A stretch of DNA of 32,881 nt from Microthrixaceae bacterium (lineage in GTDB: Bacteria; Actinomycetota; Acidimicrobiia; Acidimicrobiales; Acidimicrobilacustridaceae), in the NCBI GenBank assembly GCA_947446975.1, contig CANFHM010000025.1, positions 1-32,881 of the forward strand. The letters run 5' to 3'. The translations under genes were made by a program, and so were the position numbers. Of the stretch, positions 15,242-21,928 are shown one piece after another. The notes under the pieces are model-generated. The model saw only the letters and a list, made by a program, of their open reading frames with translations, was not told where the DNA came from and did not search any database. Each line of letters starts with the position of its first letter. Positions within the stretch are counted from its first letter, which is position 1.

Positions 15242-15247
15242 TAGGCT
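15242..15247 (+). promoter_or_regulatory. Candidate -10 box (TAGGCT) for lpd
   Basis: TAGGCT lies 30 bases before the lpd GTG at 15278; CTGACA at 15216-15221 could be a -35 box, though the 20-base spacer is long. The short leader that results carries CGGAGG (15265-15270). Confidence 0.4.
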
Positions 15248-15277
15248 CACGAGGTTCTCTCTCACGGAGGTGGCCAG

Positions 15278-16675
15278 GTGGCCGAGCAGTTCGATGTCGT
15301 CATCATCGGTGGTGGTCCCGCGGGGTACGGAGCGGCGCTCTACGGCGCCTCGGCGGGGCTCAGGATCGCGCTCATCGAGAAGGCCAAGGTCGGCGGCACC
15401 TGCCTCCATGTGGGGTGTGTGCCGGCCAAGGAGCTCCTCGAGACCGCCTCGGTCCGTCGGGCAATCGAATCGGCGGCGCAGTTCGGGCTCACCACATCGG
15501 AACCCACGCTCGACTTCGGTGTCACCCAGACCCGCAAGCAGAGCGTGATCGACATGCTCCATGGTGGTCTCAGCGGCATGCTCAAGCGCCGCAAGGTCAC
15601 CGTCTTCGACGGCATCGGGACACTCGGTGCCGATCATCTCGTGAAGGTCTCCGGCGGGTCATCGGGCGATGTCGAACTCACCGGCACCCATATCGTGCTG
15701 GCCTCGGGATCGGTCCCGCGCACCATCCCCGGTTTCGAGGTCGATGGCACCCGGGTGGTCACCTCCGATGAGGTGCTGTCGCTGCAGACTCTGCCGGCCA
15801 GCGCCGTCGTCATCGGCGGCGGCGCCATCGGCTGTGAGTTCGCATCGATGATGTCGGACCTCGGCACCGAGGTCACCATCCTCGAGGGGCTCCCGAAGAT
15901 CCTTCCGGGTTGCGACGAGGACATCACCAAGATCGTGCTCAAGTCCTTCAAGGATCGCGGCATCGAGGTGCGCACCGGCGTCACGGTCAACGGTCATGCC
16001 CCGACCGCCGACGGCACGGTCGTGCAGTTCGGCGACGGCGAATCGATCGAGGTCGAGACCGTCGTGGTCTCGGTCGGTCGACGGCCGCTGTCGGAGAACC
16101 TCGATCTCGCCGGGACGGCGGTCACCATCAGCGATCGCGGTCATGTCGAGGTCGACGCCCATTGCCGCACCGCCGAGCCGGGCGTCTACGCCATCGGCGA
16201 TCTCATCGCCACGCCGGCGCTGGCCCATATCGGATTCGCCGAGGGCATCCTCATCATCAAGGACATCCTCGGCGAGGATCCTGATCCCATCGACTACGGC
16301 AAGGTGCCCTGGTGCATCTACTGCCACCCCGAGGTGAGCTTCGTGGGTCACACCGAGGCATCGGCCAAGGAGGCCGGGTTCGATGTGATCGTCAGCAAGC
16401 ATCGCTACTCGGGCAACGGCCGCGCCCTGATCCTCGGCGAGCCCGAGGGCATGGTCAAGATCATCGCCGAGAAGCGGCCCGACGGCACCGGGGGTCGACT
16501 CCTCGGTGTGCATATGGTCGGCCCCTGGGTCACCGAGCAGCTCGGGCAGGCCTACCTGGCCGTCAACTGGGAGGCCAACGCGGATGAGGTCGCGCAGTTC
16601 ATCCAGCCGCATCCGACACTCAGCGAACTCTTCGGGGAGAGCGTCCTGGCCCTCACCGGTCGCTCGCTGCACTGA
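15278..16675 (+). CDS. lpd: Dihydrolipoyl dehydrogenase (E3)
   Basis: Protein of 465 residues of the pyridine nucleotide-disulfide reductase family. The FAD-binding VVIIGGGPAGYGAA starts the chain; the redox pair is Cys42 and Cys47 in GGTCLHVGCVPAKE. A second nucleotide motif VVIGGGAIGCEFASMM binds NAD, and the FAD-side VYAIGDLIATPALAH follows. The C-terminal His445/Glu450 pair (PHPTLSE) is the proton relay of the partner subunit. It reoxidises dihydrolipoyl groups of 2-oxo acid dehydrogenase complexes or the glycine cleavage system. GTG 15278 has CGGAGG seven bases upstream. The E2 gene follows about 107 bp later, so the two serve the same complex. Confidence 0.95.
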   Translation: MAEQFDVVIIGGGPAGYGAALYGASAGLRIALIEKAKVGGTCLHVGCVPAKELLETASVRRAIESAAQFGLTTSEPTLDFGVTQTRKQSVIDMLHGGLSGMLKRRKVTVFDGIGTLGADHLVKVSGGSSGDVELTGTHIVLASGSVPRTIPGFEVDGTRVVTSDEVLSLQTLPASAVVIGGGAIGCEFASMMSDLGTEVTILEGLPKILPGCDEDITKIVLKSFKDRGIEVRTGVTVNGHAPTADGTVVQFGDGESIEVETVVVSVGRRPLSENLDLAGTAVTISDRGHVEVDAHCRTAEPGVYAIGDLIATPALAHIGFAEGILIIKDILGEDPDPIDYGKVPWCIYCHPEVSFVGHTEASAKEAGFDVIVSKHRYSGNGRALILGEPEGMVKIIAEKRPDGTGGRLLGVHMVGPWVTEQLGQAYLAVNWEANADEVAQFIQPHPTLSELFGESVLALTGRSLH

Positions 16676-16701
16676 CCCACGGAGTGCGCCGCCCGTTTCG
16701 G

Positions 16702-16707
16702 TAGCCT
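16702..16707 (+). promoter_or_regulatory. Candidate -10 box (TAGCCT) for the E2-lipBA operon
   Basis: TAGCCT lies 75 bases before the E2 ATG. It would give a leader of about 70 nt that contains the palindrome at 16729-16744 and the ribosome site at 16767. Confidence 0.4.
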
Positions 16708-16728
16708 CATCCCAGATCCCCCTCTCCA

Positions 16729-16744
16729 CTGTCGGTCCCGACAG
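16729..16744 (+). repeat. 16-bp inverted repeat in the E2 leader
   Basis: CTGTCGG and CCGACAG are perfect inverted copies separated by TC. The element lies 22-37 bases downstream of the TAGCCT box, where a repressor could block transcription or a hairpin could form in the leader. Confidence 0.5.
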
Positions 16745-16782
16745 CTCCCTGCTCCACAGCCCCCATCGGAGGAATCCTCACC

Positions 16783-18156
16783 ATGGCCGAGATCCAGCTC
16801 CCCCAACTCGGGGAATCGGTGACCGAAGGAACGATCACGAAGTGGTTCAAGCAGATCGGTGACCCGGTCGCCGCCGATGAGGTGCTGTTCGAGGTCTCGA
16901 CCGACAAGGTCGACTCCGAGGTGCCCTCGCCGGTGTCCGGTGTGCTCACCGAGATCCGCGTCCCCGAGGGCGACACCGTCGATGTCGGCACCGTGATCGC
17001 CGTCGTCGGCGACGCAGGGTCCGCACCGGCGCCCGCAGCGGCACCCGAACCGGCAGCAGCTCCGGAACCGGTCGCCGCGCCCGAGCCCGAACCGGCTCCG
17101 GCCCCCGCTGCTCCTGCACCTGCGCCCGTCGCTGCGCCTGCTCCTGCTCCTGCTCCCGCTCCTGCGGCGCCCGCCGCCGCAGCCCCCGCTGCCTCGGCCT
17201 CCGATGGGCGTCTGCAGTCGCCGATCGTGCGCCAGCTGGTCAACCAGTACGGCCTCGACGCCTCGACCATCGCCGGCACCGGCCCCGGTGGACGGGTCAC
17301 CCGCAACGATGTCGAGGCAGCGATCCGCGCCCGCGTCACCGCCCCCGGCGGCGGTGCAGTCGCCCCGAACCGTGCCCCGGCCCCGGTCGTGGCGGCATCG
17401 ACCTCCACCGGTCGTCGCACCCAGCCCACCCCTCGGTCGGGCACCGGCGACTCCGTCGAGCCGCTCAACAACATCCGTCGCCGCACCGGCGATCACATGG
17501 TGATGTCCAAGCAGGTCTCACCGCACGCCTACACCGTCGTGGAGGTCGACTACGAGAACGTGGAACGGGTCCGCCGCGCCCATCGCGACTCCTTCCGGGC
17601 TGATGAGGGTTTCGGGCTCAACTACCTGCCCTTCATCTCCCGGGCCGTGGTCGATGCGCTGCGCAGCTTCCCCCATCTCAACGCCACCGTCGGCGACGGC
17701 GAACTCATCGTGCACAACTACGTCAACCTCTCCATCGCCGTCGACATCGACTTCGAGGGGCTCCTCGCTCCGGTGATCCATGAGGCCGACGACAAGCGAC
17801 TCCGAGCCATCGCCCGCGACATCGACGATCTCGCCGCCCGGGCCCGCTCGAAGCACCTGTCGGCCGACGACATCTCCGGGGGAACGTTCACGCTGTCCAA
17901 CTCGGGGTCCTTCGGCAGTCATCTCGTGCTCCCCATCATCAACCAGCCCCAGGTCGCCATCCTCAGCACCGACGGTGTCCATCGCCGCCCCGTGGTGGTG
18001 GCCTCGGCCGACGGGTCCGAGGCGATCGCCATCCACTCGGTGGGCCTCCTCGCCATGGCCTGGGACCACCGGGCCTTCGACGGTGCGTACGCAGCGGCGT
18101 TCCTGCGTGAGGTGAAGGAGATCCTCGAGACCCGCGACTGGGAGGCGGAGCTCTAG
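16783..18156 (+). CDS. sucB: Dihydrolipoamide acyltransferase (E2) of a 2-oxo acid dehydrogenase complex
   Basis: Protein of 457 residues. One lipoyl domain (1-75) carries the lipoylated Lys42 in EVSTDKVDSEV. A Pro/Ala linker of about 60 residues (80-140) allows the arm to swing. The peripheral subunit-binding domain is near 146-183 (SPIVRQLVNQYGLD, GTGPGGRVTRNDV). The catalytic acyltransferase core ends with His429 and Asp433 in DHRAFDG. In actinobacteria this type is annotated as succinyl- or acetyltransferase (DlaT/SucB); which acyl group is carried cannot be settled from sequence. GGAGGA lies at 16767-16772. The lipBA fusion follows after 2 bp, so the protein and the enzymes that lipoylate it are made from one transcript. 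Confidence 0.93.
   Translation: MAEIQLPQLGESVTEGTITKWFKQIGDPVAADEVLFEVSTDKVDSEVPSPVSGVLTEIRVPEGDTVDVGTVIAVVGDAGSAPAPAAAPEPAAAPEPVAAPEPEPAPAPAAPAPAPVAAPAPAPAPAPAAPAAAAPAASASDGRLQSPIVRQLVNQYGLDASTIAGTGPGGRVTRNDVEAAIRARVTAPGGGAVAPNRAPAPVVAASTSTGRRTQPTPRSGTGDSVEPLNNIRRRTGDHMVMSKQVSPHAYTVVEVDYENVERVRRAHRDSFRADEGFGLNYLPFISRAVVDALRSFPHLNATVGDGELIVHNYVNLSIAVDIDFEGLLAPVIHEADDKRLRAIARDIDDLAARARSKHLSADDISGGTFTLSNSGSFGSHLVLPIINQPQVAILSTDGVHRRPVVVASADGSEAIAIHSVGLLAMAWDHRAFDGAYAAAFLREVKEILETRDWEAEL
17023..17193 (+). repeat. Pro/Ala-coding low-complexity tract inside E2
   Basis: A 171-bp stretch codes almost only Ala and Pro with some Glu, in partly tandem GCTCCT-like units. It is the flexible linker after the lipoyl domain. 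Its length may vary between strains by slippage. Confidence 0.85.
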
Positions 18157-18158
18157 CG

Positions 18159-19883
18159 ATGGTCGACGCCGGCGGGTCGGCTCCGCCGGCTCCGACGCGC
18201 CCGTTGCGGGTGCGCTGGCTCGGACAGGTTCCCTACGGGGAGGCCTCCGATCTCCAGCATGCGCTCTTCGAGCACGGCACAGACGACTGGCTGCTGCTGC
18301 TCGAGCACCCGCACGTCTACACGCTGGGCGCCAGTGCCGACCCGGCGAACGTGCTGGTGGATCCGCAGTCGGTGGGTGCCGAGCTGCTGCGCACCGACCG
18401 TGGTGGTGATGTGACCTACCACGGCCCCGGTCAGCTCGTCGGGTACCCCATCATGGACGTGGCCGGACGACGCGGGGGAGGGATGGCCGACACGGTCGCC
18501 TATGTGCGTTCGGTCGAACAACTGGTGATCGACACGCTCGTCGACCTCGGCCTTCCCGATGTCGGTCGGCTCGAGCAGTACCCCGGCGTGTGGGTGGCAC
18601 CCGGCTCGGCTGCACCACGCAAGATCGCCGCCATCGGCGTGCGCCTCACCAGGGGCCGGTCGATGCACGGGTTCGCGCTCAACGTGGCGCCCGACATGGA
18701 GATGTTCGGCCACATCGTCCCGTGCGGCATCGCCGACAAGGCGGTGACCTCGCTGCGAGCGGAGGGCATCGACGCGTCGATGCAGGTGGTGATGGACGTC
18801 CTCGTGTCCCGGGCAGCGACGATCTGGACCCCGCAGGGACGTCCCATCGACCGCACCGGTGTCATCCGTCGCGACCCCGCCCGGGGCGACGACGACCTCT
18901 CGGCGTTCAGCCGTGGGCTCGGGGCGGGCGCTCCGGTGCGCTCCGCCGGCGATCATCTCGCCGGTCCGTCGATCCGCCTGCGCGGGCGACTCGCCGAGGC
19001 CGGAGTGGCCGACGGCATGGACGTGGGGGAGCGCAAACCGGAATGGCTCCGGGCCAAGCTCGAGCTCGGCGGGCGTCCGCTCGAGCTGAAGCGCACCCTG
19101 CGGGAGCTCTCGCTGGTCACGGTGTGCGAGGAGGCGGGCTGCCCGAACCTCTCCGAGTGCTGGTCCGATGGCACGGCCACCTTCATGATCAACGGCGAAC
19201 GCTGCACCCGGGCCTGCGGGTTCTGTCTGGTCGACACCCGTCATCCCGAACCCCTCGACCCCGACGAACCCGCACGGGTGGCCGAGGCGGTGGCCCGGAT
19301 GGGGCTCTCGTTCGCAGTGGTCACCACCGTGGCCCGCGATGACCTCGACGACGAGGGGGCCGGCGCGATGGCCGCCACGGTCCATGCCATCCGCGAGCGC
19401 GTGCCCGGCGTGCAGGTGGAGGTGCTCATCTCTGACTGTCGCGGCCGACCGGAGGCGCTCGACACGATCTTCGCCGCCCGTCCCGATGTGCTCAACCACA
19501 ACGTCGAGACCGTGCCCCGTCTGCAACGGGCGGTGCGTCCATCGGCGGGGTACGCCCGCTCGCTGGCGGTGCTGTCGCGTGCCCGCCGCGCCGGGCTCAC
19601 CACGAAATCCGGTCTCGTGGTCGGCATGGGTGAGACCGATGAGGAGCTGTTCTCCACGCTCGCCGATCTGGCGGGGGTGGGTGTCAGCATCGTCACCATC
19701 GGTCAGTACCTCCGTCCCACCTCGAACCATCTGGCCGTGGCCCGGTGGGTGACCCCCGAGCAGTTCGACCGTTACAGGAGCGTGGGCGAGGAGCTCGGGA
19801 TCGGCCATGTCGAGTCCTCCCCGCTGACCCGGTCGAGCTATCACGCCCGCCAGGCTGCCGATGCCGCCGAGGTCGACCGGTAG
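18159..19883 (+). CDS. Fused octanoyltransferase-lipoyl synthase (LipB-LipA)
   Basis: A single frame of 574 residues holds both enzymes of lipoate synthesis. Residues 15-225 are LipB, which moves octanoate from acyl carrier protein to the lipoyl domain: RGGDVTYHGPGQLVGYP (81-97), Lys155 in RKIAAIGVR and the acyl-accepting Cys189 in VPCGIADKAVTSL. A 60-residue linker (226-286) follows. Residues 287-574 are LipA, a radical SAM enzyme that inserts two sulfurs: auxiliary cluster C323(x4)C328(x5)C334, SAM cluster C349(x3)C353(x2)C356 and the C-terminal RSSY motif. ATG 18159 is preceded by GGAGG (18141-18145), 2 bp after E2. An internal ATG at 19017 could also give free LipA. In the organisms I know these are two separate proteins. 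Confidence 0.93.
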   Translation: MVDAGGSAPPAPTRPLRVRWLGQVPYGEASDLQHALFEHGTDDWLLLLEHPHVYTLGASADPANVLVDPQSVGAELLRTDRGGDVTYHGPGQLVGYPIMDVAGRRGGGMADTVAYVRSVEQLVIDTLVDLGLPDVGRLEQYPGVWVAPGSAAPRKIAAIGVRLTRGRSMHGFALNVAPDMEMFGHIVPCGIADKAVTSLRAEGIDASMQVVMDVLVSRAATIWTPQGRPIDRTGVIRRDPARGDDDLSAFSRGLGAGAPVRSAGDHLAGPSIRLRGRLAEAGVADGMDVGERKPEWLRAKLELGGRPLELKRTLRELSLVTVCEEAGCPNLSECWSDGTATFMINGERCTRACGFCLVDTRHPEPLDPDEPARVAEAVARMGLSFAVVTTVARDDLDDEGAGAMAATVHAIRERVPGVQVEVLISDCRGRPEALDTIFAARPDVLNHNVETVPRLQRAVRPSAGYARSLAVLSRARRAGLTTKSGLVVGMGETDEELFSTLADLAGVGVSIVTIGQYLRPTSNHLAVARWVTPEQFDRYRSVGEELGIGHVESSPLTRSSYHARQAADAAEVDR

Positions 19884-19886
19884 TGT
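19881..19886 (+). promoter_or_regulatory. Candidate -10 box (TAGTGT) for the M24 peptidase gene
   Basis: TAGTGT overlaps the TAG stop of lipBA (19881-19883) and lies seven bases before ATG 19894. If used it gives a leaderless internal promoter inside the operon. Confidence 0.35.
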
Positions 19887-19893
19887 CGCTGTG

Positions 19894-21000
19894 ATGCATC
19901 AGGATCGACTCGACCGTGTGCGCGCCGCCATGGGCAGCGCCGGCATCGATGTCTGTCTGCTCTCCGTGGGCCCCGATCTTCCCTGGCTCATCGGGTACGA
20001 GGCCATGCCGCTCGAACGGCTGACGATGCTCGTGGTGCCGGTGGATCGTGAACCCACGCTGGTGGTTCCCCAGCTCGAGGTCCCGCGGGTCGTGCATCAT
20101 CCCGAGGTGTTCGCCCTGCGGGGCTGGGGCGAGACCGCCGATCCCATCGACATCGTCGCCGATCTCGTCGGGTCAGCCCGCCGGGCAGCCATCGGCAACC
20201 GCACATGGGCCCAGTTCCTCGTCGCCCTCCAGCGCCGTCTCCCCGATGTCGGGTTCAGTGAGGCATCGGCGGTGATCGGTCCACTCCGGGCGGTCAAGGA
20301 TCCCGCCGAGCTCTCCGTGCTGCGTGCCGCAGGAGCAGCAGTCGACCGCATCGCCGCGGAACTCCAGTCCGGGGGCATCCCGCTCATCGGGCGCACGGAG
20401 GCCGAGGTCTCGGCCGAGCTCGGGCGACGCATCCTCGCCGAGGGTCATCACCGCGTGAACTTCGCCATCGTCGCCGCCGGCGAGAACGCCGCCAGTCCGC
20501 ATCATGAGCCCGGCGGACGCGTCATCCGCGCTGGTGAGGTCGTCCTGTGCGATTTCGGCGGCACGATGCACGCCGAGGGTGGAGCCGGCTACTGCTCGGA
20601 CATCACCCGCTGCGTCGTCACCGGTGAACCCACCCCCGAGATGCGCGGGGTCTACGACGTCCTGTTCGACGCCCAGCGCGCCGCGGTCGCCGCCGGGTCC
20701 GTGGGCACCACCTGCGAGGCTGTCGATGCCGCCGCCCGCCGACCGATCACCGAGGCCGGCTACGGCGAGTTCTTCATGCATCGGACCGGGCACGGCATCG
20801 GGGTCGAGGAGCATGAGGACCCCTACATCGTGCTCGGCAACACCCATCGCCTCGAGGTCGGCAACGTCTACTCCGTCGAACCCGGGATCTACCTGCCCGG
20901 TCGGTTCGGGTTCCGGTTGGAGGACATCGTCGCCACCACGGCCTCCGGACCCGAGTCGCTCAACCATGCCGATCACACGCTGGTCGCGGTCGATGCCTGA
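19894..21000 (+). CDS. M24 metallopeptidase, Xaa-Pro aminopeptidase/prolidase type
   Basis: Protein of 368 residues with a creatinase-like N-domain and a pita-bread catalytic domain. All five metal ligands are visible: Asp220 (CDFGG), Asp236 (SDITRC), His300 (RTGHGIGVEEHE), Glu329 (SVEPGIY) and Glu343 (RLEDIV). It is expected to remove residues next to proline or to split Xaa-Pro dipeptides in the cytosol, with two Mn or Co ions. ATG 19894 follows a GTG at 19891 in the same frame; the former has seven bases to the TAGTGT box. The gene lies 10 bp after lipBA, with a membrane protein gene 18 bp downstream. Confidence 0.92.
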   Translation: MHQDRLDRVRAAMGSAGIDVCLLSVGPDLPWLIGYEAMPLERLTMLVVPVDREPTLVVPQLEVPRVVHHPEVFALRGWGETADPIDIVADLVGSARRAAIGNRTWAQFLVALQRRLPDVGFSEASAVIGPLRAVKDPAELSVLRAAGAAVDRIAAELQSGGIPLIGRTEAEVSAELGRRILAEGHHRVNFAIVAAGENAASPHHEPGGRVIRAGEVVLCDFGGTMHAEGGAGYCSDITRCVVTGEPTPEMRGVYDVLFDAQRAAVAAGSVGTTCEAVDAAARRPITEAGYGEFFMHRTGHGIGVEEHEDPYIVLGNTHRLEVGNVYSVEPGIYLPGRFGFRLEDIVATTASGPESLNHADHTLVAVDA

Positions 21001-21018
21001 ATCCCTGATCACCGGCCC

Positions 21019-21873
21019 ATGATCGACTTCGACGCATCCTCGCTCCTGCTGCAGTGGGCCACCGGAGGGCTGCTGTTCCTGTGGGTCACGACCCGCCGTC
21101 GGGAGGTCTCCCTCGGGTACGGATGGTTGATGCGGGGCACCTATGCGCTGATGGCGTTCGGATCCTTCTGGATCGGGGTGGCGGTCATCGAACCGCTGCC
21201 GGTGCGCGATATCTCCGCCCTGCTCGTCGGACTCGTCTCCACCGGCGTCCTCGTGTCCTCGATCCTGCGTCGCCGGGCCGGTGTGGCCGGGCAGAACGAA
21301 CTCGTCGAGGCCCGCACCGCCCGGGTCGCCGAGATGACCGGGATCGAACGGGCCGCCACCACGAAGGATCTCACCGTGCGGGAGTTCGATCCCCGTCTCG
21401 ACCTGATCGCCCCGCTCATCGGTCTCGTGGGCGTGGTGGCCGCCGGACTCGCCGCCGGCGGACCCTCCTGGCTGGCGGTGTCACGGTTCGTCGTCGGGGC
21501 ACTGTTCCTGGGTGCGGTCACCGACGCGATGCTCCTCGGCCACTGGTACCTCGTGCAGCCCGGCCTCGCCCGTGGTGCGCTGCTCGAACTGGTGCGCTGG
21601 ACGGGTTGGCTCTGGATCCCCGAGGTCGCGCTGCTGCTGGTCCCCACCGGCATGGTCTCGGCGGTCACCGGTGAGATCGACGACGGCTACGGCGGACTGC
21701 TCGTGTGGTTCTGGCTGGCCTGCGTCGTCACCACGATCGGTCTGGTGATCACCACCCGGCTCGCGCTCAAGGAACGGGCCTATTCGGCGGTGATGGCCGC
21801 CACCGGACTGCTCTACCTGGCGATCCTCACGGCCTTCGGCATCGATCTGGTGGCCCGGGCGCTCCTGTCCTGA
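21019..21873 (+). CDS. Eight-helix membrane protein of unknown function
   Basis: Protein of 284 residues with eight hydrophobic segments (about 8-24, 40-60, 66-84, 128-150, 155-180, 188-212, 228-252, 256-282). The cytosolic loop between the third and fourth helices (about 86-126) is polar and charged. A conspicuous DAMLLGHWYLVQP stretch ends the fifth helix; His and Tyr here are the sort of residues that can bind a cofactor or ion, though none is proven. I recognise no family. ATG 21019 is 18 bp after the M24 stop and lacks a clear ribosome site. The 55 bp between its stop and the convergent metH stop contain a short GC-rich inverted repeat (CCGG...CCGG near 21907). Confidence 0.75.
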   Translation: MIDFDASSLLLQWATGGLLFLWVTTRRREVSLGYGWLMRGTYALMAFGSFWIGVAVIEPLPVRDISALLVGLVSTGVLVSSILRRRAGVAGQNELVEARTARVAEMTGIERAATTKDLTVREFDPRLDLIAPLIGLVGVVAAGLAAGGPSWLAVSRFVVGALFLGAVTDAMLLGHWYLVQPGLARGALLELVRWTGWLWIPEVALLLVPTGMVSAVTGEIDDGYGGLLVWFWLACVVTTIGLVITTRLALKERAYSAVMAATGLLYLAILTAFGIDLVARALLS

Positions 21874-21928
21874 CCTGGCCGATCCGCCATCCCGCGTCGC
21901 GGTGCCCCGGTGGTGTCGCCGGTGGGAC

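Noticed and set aside
17023..17193. Tandem repeat as a possible mobile or CRISPR-like array
   Set aside because: The repetition is codon-level Ala/Pro coding within the E2 linker, in frame and without spacers.
18153..19844. Open frame of 563 codons on the minus strand over lipBA
   Set aside because: It lies antisense to clear LipB and LipA motifs; its His/Arg/Gly-rich composition is a by-product of GC-rich codons.
19017..19883. Separate lipA gene starting at the internal ATG
   Set aside because: The frame is continuous with LipB, no clear ribosome site precedes ATG 19017, and no stop separates the domains; kept only as a possible second product.
21874..21928. Bidirectional terminator between the membrane protein gene and metH
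   Set aside because: Short GC-rich inverted repeats are present but stems are weak and no T-run exists on either strand.
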